A stretch of 64,000 nucleotides of DNA from Accumulibacter sp. Its GTDB lineage: Bacteria; Pseudomonadota; Gammaproteobacteria; Burkholderiales; Rhodocyclaceae. Position numbers and translations under genes: made by a program. Shown in pieces: positions 44,003 through 50,565 of the stretch. The stretch is taken from NCBI RefSeq assembly GCF_036625195.1, contig NZ_JAZKUG010000001.1, forward strand, positions 3,534,001 through 3,598,000, read 5' to 3'. Below the pieces are notes generated by a model that saw only the letters and a list, made by a program, of their open reading frames with translations, was not told the origin of the DNA and ran no database searches. Position 1 is the first letter of the stretch. Every line of letters begins with the position of its first letter.

Positions 44003-44140
44003 TCGTGACGATGGTTAGAAGAAAGATGTATGAACAAATGACTTTTTGTGCCAAGGCGAAACCTTACGCCGCCTGCGGCTGGCGGCTCAACATGCTGTAG
44101 CCACCATCAGCGTCGAGCCCGTCCACTGTGCGAGATCGCG
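44003..44140 (-). promoter_or_regulatory. Presumed promoter region of the encapsulin-desulfurase operon
   Basis: This 138-base gap between the XRE gene end and the encapsulin start is AT-rich at its centre. Read on the - strand, a TTTGTTCATACATC and TTTCTTCTAACC stretch occupies roughly 44008-44040. It is the only gap of size between the two units. No perfect sigma-70 hexamers or inverted repeat were convincing. An independent promoter here would let the shell-cargo pair be regulated apart from epsC. Confidence 0.4.
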
Positions 44141-44362
44141 CTATTCATGCTCGCAGCGGGCGACCAGGGCCGAAAGCTCGACCTCCAGCGCGCGTGCCAG
44201 TTTTCCGGCAGTGGTCAGGGAAGGGCTGGCGACTCCGCGCTCGATCTCGCCAACGTACGAACGGTTGAGATCGGCCCTTTCCGCCAGCCGTTCCTGCGAC
44301 CAGCCGCGCTCATTTCGCAGCTGCCGCAGGACGCATGGAAAGCGCTCTCGGAGACGGCTCAT
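44141..44362 (-). CDS. XRE-family helix-turn-helix regulator
   Basis: This 73-residue protein is a single HTH_3 domain: VLRQLRNERGWSQERLAERADLNRSYVGEIERG with the recognition helix LNRSYVGEIERG, then VASPSLTTAGKLARALEVEL. Its ATG overlaps the epsC stop (ATGA at 44359-44362), so it is co-translated with the serine acetyltransferase. It has no sensor domain. Because it ends 138 bases ahead of the encapsulin start, it is a good candidate for a local repressor or activator of the shell-cargo operon; this is inference. Such stand-alone regulators are often short-range autoregulators. Confidence 0.9.
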   Translation of the reverse strand: MSRLRERFPCVLRQLRNERGWSQERLAERADLNRSYVGEIERGVASPSLTTAGKLARALEVELSALVARCEHE

Positions 44363-45321
44363 ATTCCGCCGCCGCCTTCGAGCACCTCATTCCGGGATAC
44401 GGCCTGGGTGAGGAAGCTCCCGGGCGGTATGCTGTGGGTCAGCCAGACGTTGCCGCCGATCGACGATCCGTGACCGATGGTGACGCGCCCCAGAATGGTC
44501 GCCCCGGCGTAGATCACGACATCATCCTCGACGATCGGATGGCGTGGAGCTCCCTTTTCCAGCGAGCCGTCGGCATCGACGTTGAACCGCTTGGCACCGA
44601 GGGTCACCGCTTGGTAGAGGCGGACCCGATCGCCGATGACGGCGGTTTCACCAATGACGACGCCCGTACCGTGGTCGATGAAGAAGCTCTTGCCGATGCG
44701 CGCGCCAGGGTGGATGTCGATGCCGGTGGCGGAGTGCGCGAGTTCGGCGACGATGCGCGCCAGCAGGGGCACGCCCAGCCGGTAGAGCCTGTGCGCCAGG
44801 CGGTGATGGATGATGGCCAGCGTTCCGGGATAACAGAGCACGATCTCGTCTACGCTGCGTGCCGCCGGATCACCTCGGTAAGCGGCTTCGACGTCGCTGT
44901 CGAGGACGATGCGGATCCCCGGCAAGGCAGCCGCAAACTGCCGCACGATGGCGACGGCATCGGTCTCGATCGTCGCTGCGTCAACCTCTGGGTCGTGGCG
45001 GGACACGTGCGTCAGCTCGAGTCGGACCTGGTCCAGCAGGCTGCGCAGGGCGCTATCGAGCGTATGGCCGACGTAGAAGTCCTCTCCGGGGCCCTGTTGC
45101 AGGTCGGGCGGACCGAGGCGCATCGGGAAGAGTGCGCCGCAAAGTTTGTCCACGATCTCGCGCAATGCCTCGCGGGATGGGAACTCGCGGCATCCCGATT
45201 CGAGCGGACGATGCTGTGCCGCGCGCCACTGCTCGCGGGCAAGGCGCAGATCGCGGACGATGTCGTCGAGCTTCCAGAGCGATGGTGCTGCGTCCGGCAA
45301 GCGGCGAAGTGGCGCGTTCAT
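44359..45321 (-). CDS. epsC: Serine O-acetyltransferase, EpsC type
   Basis: This 320-residue enzyme makes O-acetylserine from serine and acetyl-CoA, the first step of cysteine synthesis. The C-terminal left-handed beta-helix is clear from hexapeptide repeats: GIDIHPGARIGKSFFIDHGT, GVVIGETAVIGDRVRLYQAV and VEDDVVIYAGATILGRVTIG, with the catalytic His-containing HPGARIG and DHGTGVVIG steps. The N-terminal helical half is longer than in CysE, typical of the EpsC type. The ATG at 45321 follows a GGGGAG site; the GTG at 45342 is an alternative. Serine acetyltransferases of this type are frequent neighbours of Family 2A encapsulins. Positioned 24 bases downstream of the rhodanese gene and coupled to the XRE regulator. 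Confidence 0.93.
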   Translation of the reverse strand: MNAPLRRLPDAAPSLWKLDDIVRDLRLAREQWRAAQHRPLESGCREFPSREALREIVDKLCGALFPMRLGPPDLQQGPGEDFYVGHTLDSALRSLLDQVRLELTHVSRHDPEVDAATIETDAVAIVRQFAAALPGIRIVLDSDVEAAYRGDPAARSVDEIVLCYPGTLAIIHHRLAHRLYRLGVPLLARIVAELAHSATGIDIHPGARIGKSFFIDHGTGVVIGETAVIGDRVRLYQAVTLGAKRFNVDADGSLEKGAPRHPIVEDDVVIYAGATILGRVTIGHGSSIGGNVWLTHSIPPGSFLTQAVSRNEVLEGGGGI

Positions 45322-45345
45322 CGATTGACTCCCCGCAAGCACTGA

Positions 45346-45858
45346 TCAATCCTGGACCCAGGGCAGGCCATGGTAGCGCCAGCCACCGCTGGTGCCGCGT
45401 TGTCCGTCGGCAGTGATCTCGCCCTCGAAGCCTTCGAGGACGTTGAACACGCGCGTGAATCCTGCCCGTGTCGCGGCCTCCGCGGCTGCGGCCGAGCGCT
45501 TGCCGCTGCGGCAGATGAGGAGGATGGCTTGGTTCTTGCCCGCCTTGCCGGCCAGTTCACGGGTGAAACGGGGATTCCTGCTCAGCGCGGCGCCGGATTG
45601 CCACTGGACCAGCGGTGTGCCGGGGACGTGGCCGACGTACTTGTATTCCTCGGCGGTGCGCACGTCGATGAGGATCGCCGCGCCAGCAGTGGCCAGAAGC
45701 CATGCCTCCTCCGGCGTGACCGTGCCGGCGTAGGGAAGGCTGTCGCGCCGCGCGCGCGCGGTCGCTGCGGCCAGAATGCCGTGCACGTCGCACTGACTGT
45801 CGTCCGCGACATGGGCGGCGGGCATCGGGGCAGGTTCGAGTTGGGCTGTGGCCAGCAT
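45346..45858 (-). CDS. Rhodanese-domain sulfurtransferase
   Basis: This 170-residue protein has one rhodanese domain: TVTPEEAWLLATAGAAILID, VRTAEEYKYVGHVPGTPLVQ and the active-site loop ILLICRSGKRSAAAA with the persulfide-forming cysteine, then VFNVLEGFEGEITADGQRG. The first 40 residues are a variable extension without a signal peptide, so it is cytoplasmic. The ATG follows an AGGAG site. It could move sulfane sulfur from polysulfide or from the encapsulated desulfurase to acceptors. Rhodaneses are regularly found beside Family 2A encapsulins; a direct link here is inference. Confidence 0.93.
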   Translation of the reverse strand: MLATAQLEPAPMPAAHVADDSQCDVHGILAAATARARRDSLPYAGTVTPEEAWLLATAGAAILIDVRTAEEYKYVGHVPGTPLVQWQSGAALSRNPRFTRELAGKAGKNQAILLICRSGKRSAAAAEAATRAGFTRVFNVLEGFEGEITADGQRGTSGGWRYHGLPWVQD

Positions 45859-45960
45859 CGCAGTCTCCTGGAAATGGAAAGCCGACGGTGGTGGTGCCGG
45901 CCTGAGGGCGCCACTCTAGTCGCGGCACCCGGACCGGCGAACGAAGAAAAACTGCATTGC
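45859..45960 (-). promoter_or_regulatory. Promoter region of the rhodanese-epsC-XRE operon
   Basis: This 102-base gap separates the hydrolase stop from the rhodanese start. Its upstream edge and the first bases of the neighbouring gene (45950-45970), read on the - strand, give TTATAAGCAATGCAGTTTTT, an AT-rich stretch in a GC-rich region. Its ATAAGCAA core resembles the sequence before the sbp copy 2 and DUF302 genes. This suggests a separate promoter for the rhodanese unit under shared sulfur control. Confidence 0.4.
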
Positions 45961-46491
45961 TTATAACTGCGGGGCGAGAGCCGCCCGACGCAATTCCTCG
46001 AAGAAGGCGAGGCCCTGCGGCCACGGACCGTGACCCGAGTCCACGTTGATGTGGCCGGCGCTGCCGATGTTCCGGTAACTGCTGCCCCAGGCACCGGCCC
46101 AGCGCTGAGCGACGGCGGCCCTGAGCCACGGATCGTCGTTGCTCGCCACGATCATGCTGGGAAAGCGAAGCCGCTCCTGTGGCAGAAGGGCTGCCAGACC
46201 GAAGCGGTCGGGATCCGCCGGGGCGACGAGTAGGGCGGCACGGACGCGGCCCGGCCAGAGATGGCCGGCACGGACGGCCGCCAGGCAGCCAAAGCTGTGG
46301 GCGACGATCCAAACCGCCTCGCTCTCGGCGGCGATGACCTCGCCGACGCGCGCCGCCCATCCGGCAAGGCACGGATTCTCCCAGTCAGCCTGGTCGACAC
46401 GCCGGGTATCGCCGAGCCTGTGTTCGAACCACGTCTGCCAGTGATCCGGCCCGCTGTCGTGCAGGCCGGGGACGATGAGGATCGCGGCCAT
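45961..46491 (-). CDS. RBBP9/YdeN-family alpha/beta hydrolase
   Basis: This 176-residue serine hydrolase matches the RBBP9-type family: AILIVPGLHDSGPDHWQTWF at the N-terminus, the nucleophile elbow VAHSFGCLAAVR (Ser in HSFG), ASNDDPWLR holding the likely acid, and GSAGHINVDSGHGPWPQG with the catalytic His. The ATG at 46491 starts right at the beta strand and follows a GAGGGGCAG site. A longer frame to 46524 would overlap the flavocytochrome gene. Members are small intracellular hydrolases of mostly unknown substrate. It sits at the end of the fcc-sox operon and may simply be carried along. Confidence 0.88.
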   Translation of the reverse strand: MAAILIVPGLHDSGPDHWQTWFEHRLGDTRRVDQADWENPCLAGWAARVGEVIAAESEAVWIVAHSFGCLAAVRAGHLWPGRVRAALLVAPADPDRFGLAALLPQERLRFPSMIVASNDDPWLRAAVAQRWAGAWGSSYRNIGSAGHINVDSGHGPWPQGLAFFEELRRAALAPQL

Positions 46492-46502
46492 CGAACTGCC
46501 CC

Positions 46503-47810
46503 TCAGGACAGGCTGTCCTTCCACATGGTCGTCGCCCAGGCCCGCGTGTACAGTCCTTCTTCGACCGACGGCTCCTTCGATACGCCGCCAGAGCCGTCGA
46601 CGACCAGTGGCACCTTCTTCTCGGGATGATAGCGGTGCACCGAGTCGACGTGGATCGCACGCTTATCGTCAATCAGTGAGTAGCAGGTATTCGCCATCAG
46701 GGTCGGCTGCGGCTCGCGGCCAGAGAGGATCTCGACGATTGCTGCCGCCGCCGCCTTGCCATGCTGGTTGGCCATGTGCGCCGACTTGGGCATCAGCGGC
46801 GCGGCCTGCAGAGCGTCGCCGAGGATGTGGATGTTTCTGACGGCCGTTGACTCGAGGCTGATCCAGTCCACATCGGCCCAGCGGTCGTTGACATTGACCA
46901 CTCCTGCGACACGGGCGATGTCGGCGGCGCGCTGTGGCGGCAGCAGGTTGAGTACATCGCCTCGCTCCTTGTCGCCCAGTTCGTTGGTGACGATCCGCGT
47001 CACCGGGTCGACGGCGGTCACATTCCAGCCGGGCCGGTACTCGATGATGTCCTTGTAGTCGCTCTCCCATACGCCGCGGAAAAGCTTTTCCTTGGAGATG
47101 ACCTTGTCGTTGGCGTCGAGAATGATCACCTTCGAGCCGGGCTTGTGCGTCTTGAAGTACCAGGCGATCTGGCTGGCGCGTTCGTACGGGCCGGGTGGGC
47201 AACGATACGGCGCCTTCGGGATGGACAGCACATAGGTGCCACCCGCGGGCAGGTCCTCAAGCTGCTTGCGCAGGGCCAGAGTCTGCGGTCCTGCTTTCCA
47301 TGCGTGCAGGATGCTTTCCTGCGCCCGGGCATCATAGCCGGCGATGTCACCGTAGATGAAGTCGAAGCCGGGGGCAAGGATCAGGCGGTCGTATGCGAAA
47401 TCCCCTGCGCTGTCGGTTCGCACGCGCCGCTTGTCGGCGTCGATGGCGGTCACCGTTGCGTGCACCAGCCGGATTTCCCAGTTCTTTCTGAGTCCGTCGT
47501 ACCCATGGACCAGCGAGTCGTAGGCACGGTTGCCGCCGAGGACTTCGTTGGAGGCCGGGCAGGAGACGAACTGCCTGTTGCGCTCGATCAGAGTGACTTC
47601 TATTGTGCCATCGCTCCACTTGCGCAGATACTTGGCTGCCGTGGCGCCACCGAAGCCGGCGCCGACAACGACGACGCGCCCGATGGTCTTGCCGCGCTTG
47701 CTGGCGACGGCCGCCAGGCCGGTTCCGGGAATGCCGGCGGCAGCGGCCAGCGCGGTGGATGCACCGAGTGCGTGCAGCAGGCGACGACGATCGGGATTGA
47801 AGGGGGACAT
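46503..47810 (-). CDS. fccB: Flavocytochrome c sulfide dehydrogenase, flavin subunit
   Basis: This 435-residue FAD protein oxidises sulfide to sulfur or polysulfide in the periplasm. A twin-arginine type signal (RRRLLHALGASTALAAAAG) is followed by the dinucleotide-binding motif VVVVGAGFGGATAAKYL. The two conserved redox cysteines lie in FVSCPASNEVLGG and YRCPPGPYERA. The conserved NIHILGDALQAAPLMPKSAH and the YSLIDDKRAIHV region are present. The ATG at 47810 has an AGGA site. The ATG at 47825, which overlaps the cytochrome stop, is an alternative. It follows a small cytochrome c gene, as expected for fccAB. Confidence 0.95.
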   Translation of the reverse strand: MSPFNPDRRRLLHALGASTALAAAAGIPGTGLAAVASKRGKTIGRVVVVGAGFGGATAAKYLRKWSDGTIEVTLIERNRQFVSCPASNEVLGGNRAYDSLVHGYDGLRKNWEIRLVHATVTAIDADKRRVRTDSAGDFAYDRLILAPGFDFIYGDIAGYDARAQESILHAWKAGPQTLALRKQLEDLPAGGTYVLSIPKAPYRCPPGPYERASQIAWYFKTHKPGSKVIILDANDKVISKEKLFRGVWESDYKDIIEYRPGWNVTAVDPVTRIVTNELGDKERGDVLNLLPPQRAADIARVAGVVNVNDRWADVDWISLESTAVRNIHILGDALQAAPLMPKSAHMANQHGKAAAAAIVEILSGREPQPTLMANTCYSLIDDKRAIHVDSVHRYHPEKKVPLVVDGSGGVSKEPSVEEGLYTRAWATTMWKDSLS

Positions 47811-47821
47811 GTCGGGGTTCC

Positions 47822-48136
47822 TCATTTCTGCTTGGCAAAATATTCAGCCAGGATGCTGATCTCTTCATCCGTATAGCCTTTGGCGAGTTGGTGCATGATC
47901 GTCGCCGGGCGCGTGCCGTTCTTGAACGCCTTCATGCTTTCCTCCAGATAGGCCCTGTCACGGCCGGCGATGGGTGGAATGGCGCTGGCAGCCTTGCCGT
48001 CGGTACCATGGCAGTTGGCGCAGTTGGCTGCGAAGTACGGAGTGCGGCCGGGTGCCGGTGTGGCGGTTGATCCGGGACCGGCCAAAGCGGCCAGTGCAAT
48101 GAGGCTGCCGACGATGGCGAGAGCAGTTTTCTTCAT
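47822..48136 (-). CDS. fccA: Small monohaem cytochrome c, FccA-like
   Basis: This 104-residue protein has a Sec signal peptide (KKTALAIVGSLIALAALAGP) and one CxxCH haem site (C39-A-N-C42-H43 in AANCANCHGT), followed by PPIAGRDRAYLEESMKAFKN and RPATIMHQLAKGYTDEEISI holding the probable Met ligand. It is the electron acceptor partner of the flavin subunit encoded directly downstream. Several known FccA proteins are dihaem, so this single-haem form is the shorter type. The start at 48136 was chosen because it begins the signal peptide; a longer frame to 48196 overlaps soxZ. Confidence 0.92.
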   Translation of the reverse strand: MKKTALAIVGSLIALAALAGPGSTATPAPGRTPYFAANCANCHGTDGKAASAIPPIAGRDRAYLEESMKAFKNGTRPATIMHQLAKGYTDEEISILAEYFAKQK

Positions 48137-48185
48137 GGCGAGTCCTTGTTTGAAGAGGTGCGAACGGGGCTTGTTGAGCAGGAAA

Positions 48186-48500
48186 TCATTGGGCACTGGC
48201 AGTCTGGGTCCGTGCGTTGCCGAGGTTGTCGCGCCAGACGACCGTCACCGTGTCGCCGCTGCGGACGCCGGCAATCCGCCAGCCGAAAAGCGGATTGGCA
48301 GCGATTCCGGAACCGGTGAGCAGCGTGAGAACCGTCTCGTCGTTGATGCGCAGCGTGATGTCGGTGATGTAATGCGCCGCCGCACTCTCGCCGCTGGCAT
48401 TCTTCCTGAACCCGCTTTCCATCGGGTGGGTGAGCAGCGCCTTGATCAGGGCACCCTGTTCGTCGACGGTTGCGCGCAGACGGATGGCGTAGTTCTGCAT
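48186..48500 (-). CDS. soxZ: Sulfur carrier subunit SoxZ
   Basis: This 104-residue protein is the beta-sandwich partner of SoxY in the periplasmic thiosulfate/sulfide oxidation carrier. Seen: IRLRATVDEQGALIKALLTH, PMESGFRKNASGE, AAHYITDITLRINDETVLTL and GVRSGDTVTVVWRDNLGN. The length is standard and no signal peptide is present, consistent with export piggy-backed on SoxY. The ATG has an AGGAAGAGC site. It lies nine bases downstream of soxY. Confidence 0.95.
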   Translation of the reverse strand: MQNYAIRLRATVDEQGALIKALLTHPMESGFRKNASGESAAAHYITDITLRINDETVLTLLTGSGIAANPLFGWRIAGVRSGDTVTVVWRDNLGNARTQTASAQ

Positions 48501-48509
48501 TGCTCTTCC

Positions 48510-48965
48510 TCAGCCGGGCAGGCAGCCGCCGACGATCACCCGCACATCGCGGGTCGCGGTATAAAGACGTCCGTCTGCCTCGGCAATGACGCGAACCCGG
48601 GAACTCTCGGCGAGCTTCACCTTCGCCTCGAGCCACGGCTTGCTCCGTTCGCCCAGTCTGATGTCGGCCAGCAGGGGAAACCGGTTGCCTTCACCGATCA
48701 ACAGAATGCGCTGCACGCGCGGCAGATTGACCGTCACTTCCAGGGGTACCTGGGCACCATTTTCGGCAACATCGGGGCCCTGAATGACGATCGCCGTGCT
48801 CGCCAAAGGTGCAGACAACCCGAGCGCGGCGTAAACCGACTCCGGGCTGGCGGCGCTGAACGCATGCACCTCGCGTTCGCCGGCCAGTGCAGGCTGCGCG
48901 TCCGCCAGCAGGCGCGCGATGGATGCGGCAGCCGCGAGGCGCAGGAAGTTGCGTCGATCGTCCAT
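48510..48965 (-). CDS. soxY: Sulfur carrier subunit SoxY with variant C-terminus
   Basis: This 151-residue protein has a twin-arginine signal (DDRRNFLRLAAAASIARLLA), a body typical of SoxY (PLEVTVNLPRVQRILLIGEG, NRFPLLADIRLGERSKPWLE, VKLAESSRVRVIAEADGRLY) and the substrate-carrying C-terminus. Here it ends VIVGGCLPG rather than the canonical GGCGG. The carrier cysteine is present but the flexible glycine pair after it is replaced. No soxA, soxX, soxB or soxCD is in the window, so these may be elsewhere or this SoxYZ may serve flavocytochrome c. The ATG at 48965 was chosen at the Tat signal. Confidence 0.92.
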   Translation of the reverse strand: MDDRRNFLRLAAAASIARLLADAQPALAGEREVHAFSAASPESVYAALGLSAPLASTAIVIQGPDVAENGAQVPLEVTVNLPRVQRILLIGEGNRFPLLADIRLGERSKPWLEAKVKLAESSRVRVIAEADGRLYTATRDVRVIVGGCLPG

Positions 48966-48975
48966 CACCGTCCGC

Positions 48976-49650
48976 TCACAGGGCGCCGCTGGCGCCAGCC
49001 TGGATGATCTCCTCCAGGCCGCGACGCAGTCCGGAGATCGCCTCCTGAAGACTGTCCGGCAGTCGCCCCGGAACGGTCGCGCCATCCAGCCAACCGATGT
49101 CACCGTCGAACATGGCGAGCCATATTCTTTGCCGGGAGTCTTCGACGACGGCGATGCGGCAGGGCAGCAGGGCCGCGGCTTCGAGGCTGTAGTCGAGCAG
49201 ATCACGGGCCACGAGCGCGTCGCAGAAATGATAGATGGCCACCTTGGGTGTTGGTTTGCCGGTGATCGCCTCGATTTCCTTGTGGATCAGGTGGGCGCCG
49301 ACGAACTTGAGGTTGATCTTGTTCGCCCGATGCCGCATCGACGAGATGACGTCGTCCCAAGTCAGGTCAGGCTGTGCTTCGACCTTGTAGGTCATCAGGT
49401 TGATCCGTTCACGAAGGGACAGCGACGACCACGCAAGCGATTGCCGCATGAGTCTCCTTCGTTCCTCCGGGATGACCGTCGCCATCATGGTATTGGGGGT
49501 ATCGGGCCGCGCGCTGGCGGCGGTTGGCGCGAGATCTTCCGCCAGGACGGTGACAGTGCCGCTGCTCACAGGATTGTCTACCTGTGCCAGCGCACCACCG
49601 GTGGCCAGGCCCAGGCTCATTGCGCGCAGCGCGGTCAACAGGATCGCCAT
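48976..49650 (-). CDS. Secreted DUF302 protein of the fcc-sox operon
   Basis: This 224-residue protein has a signal peptide (AILLTALRAMSLGLATGGAL, cleavage after ALA) and a DUF302 domain in its second half: KPTPKVAIYHFCDALVARDL, LDYSLEAAALLPCRIAVVED and ARQRIWLAMFDGD-type strand. The first mature 60 residues and the LRERINLMTYKVEAQPDLTW helix form a preceding region. DUF302 proteins often accompany fcc and sox genes, but their function is unclear to me. It is the first gene of the - strand operon that continues through soxYZ, fccAB and the hydrolase, so its upstream region holds the promoter. Confidence 0.88.
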   Translation of the reverse strand: MAILLTALRAMSLGLATGGALAQVDNPVSSGTVTVLAEDLAPTAASARPDTPNTMMATVIPEERRRLMRQSLAWSSLSLRERINLMTYKVEAQPDLTWDDVISSMRHRANKINLKFVGAHLIHKEIEAITGKPTPKVAIYHFCDALVARDLLDYSLEAAALLPCRIAVVEDSRQRIWLAMFDGDIGWLDGATVPGRLPDSLQEAISGLRRGLEEIIQAGASGAL

Positions 49651-49759
49651 CTCACTTCGTCACGTTGCCGGTCATCATGTTGCTGCTGCTCCCCAGGTCA
49701 CTCGCCTTTGATCGGCGCGCCGCGCATGATGTCGCTCGCCGCATACGGCGCCAACGATT

Positions 49760-49778
49760 TATTTCCAATAAGCAAATA
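49760..49778 (-). promoter_or_regulatory. AT-rich imperfect palindrome before the DUF302-soxYZ-fcc operon
   Basis: The 19-base sequence TATTTCCAATAAGCAAATA has matching ends (TATTT and AAATA) and sits 110 bases upstream of the operon's first start codon. Its AATAAGCAAA core (49767-49776) recurs exactly at 50491-50500 in the sbp copy 2 element. A transcription factor site, possibly CysB or another LysR-type regulator, is likely. Identity of the regulator is inference. Confidence 0.5.
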
Positions 49779-50046
49779 GCGATCGCTTCACAGCGGGTCG
49801 TCCAATGCGACGACGACAGTGGCTTCCTTCCGTGGCAGGGGAGCCCCCAGAATATCCTTATAGGAAATTCTTCCTTTTCCTGACGCTGCCGCCCGTTCAG
49901 TCTTCAGGCATCGTTGCTTGCCCAACCCATGGAACCGTCACGATGAGAATTGATGTGCGCCGCGCGCTCTCGTCATGCCGCATTGCGATCGATGCGGCAA
50001 CCTTCCCGCGCCGTTCGTGCCTGGAAGGGCGCTGAGAGCGAGCGCC
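49779..50046. other. Intergenic stretch, no gene recognised
   Basis: Together with 49651-49778 this forms a gap of nearly 400 bases between the divergent DUF302 operon and the next + strand gene. Short open frames exist on both strands, but their composition is not coding-like. A TCCTTATAGGAAATTCTTCC stretch near 49855 is AT-rich and partly palindromic (TATAGGAAA/TTCC), and could be another regulatory site. Confidence 0.5.
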
Positions 50047-50487
50047 ATGCCGCATCACGCCGCACCGCAGACGACGAGCGTCGGATCGACCAACGGTGAC
50101 CAGTCCGTTGGCGAAGTGCCCGTCCATCATCAGCTGCCGACGATGCAGCGGAATGCGCTCAGCAGGATTTTCGATCGCCCGGATTTCACACCGGGCGAGG
50201 TTGCTCGTCTCGGTCGTCAGCGCCTCGCGCGCGCCGAAGGAATTGGCCTCAAGGGATTGGCAACGATCAGCGCGTGGCTGCGACACCACGGGCACGAACT
50301 TGCCGTGGACGCGAGTCGCCCGCAGTCGCCCAACGTGGCCCCGCAGGTGCAGGGGGCCAAGAAGGTCGAGAAGGCGCTGCGGGTCCTGCAGAGCCATGGC
50401 TACCAGGTCGTCCGCAGCGAGGCGTGCGAGAGCGACCGGAGTTCGGCCCAACGGACGTCGCCAGGGCTTGCGGACCCCGCTGAATAA
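50047..50487 (+). CDS. Small helix-hairpin-like DNA-binding domain protein (tentative)
   Basis: This 146-residue frame has coding-like third positions. Its central segment looks like a helix-hairpin-helix or RNA-polymerase-alpha-C-terminal type fold: RNALSRIFDRPDFTPGEVAR, LGRQRLARAEGIGLKGLATI and SAWLRHHGHEL. The GIGLKGLATISAWL step is the expected hairpin (GxGxxxL). The C-terminal part (KKVEKALRVLQSHGYQVV) is helical, but the last 25 residues run into the sbp promoter element and look non-conserved. The ATG at 50047 lacks a strong ribosome site. It could be an unannotated small regulator or a decayed fragment. Confidence 0.4.
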   Translation: MPHHAAPQTTSVGSTNGDQSVGEVPVHHQLPTMQRNALSRIFDRPDFTPGEVARLGRQRLARAEGIGLKGLATISAWLRHHGHELAVDASRPQSPNVAPQVQGAKKVEKALRVLQSHGYQVVRSEACESDRSSAQRTSPGLADPAE

Positions 50488-50509
50488 GCTAATAAGCAAA
50501 GATTCGTTC
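50482..50509 (+). promoter_or_regulatory. Conserved upstream element of sbp copy 2 (candidate CysB operator)
   Basis: A 28-base element starting GAATAAGCTAATAAGCAAAG and continuing ATTCGTTC, at 84 bases from the sbp start. It differs from the element before sbp copy 1 at four positions. Here the inner part is a near-duplicate (AATAAGCT followed by AATAAGCAAA), which is a typical arrangement for tandem half-sites of a LysR-type regulator. Confidence 0.5.
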
Positions 50510-50565
50510 GCCGCGGCGCGCAGTCTCCGCAAAATGCGCGCCCCACCCACTGCAACGGAACTCCG

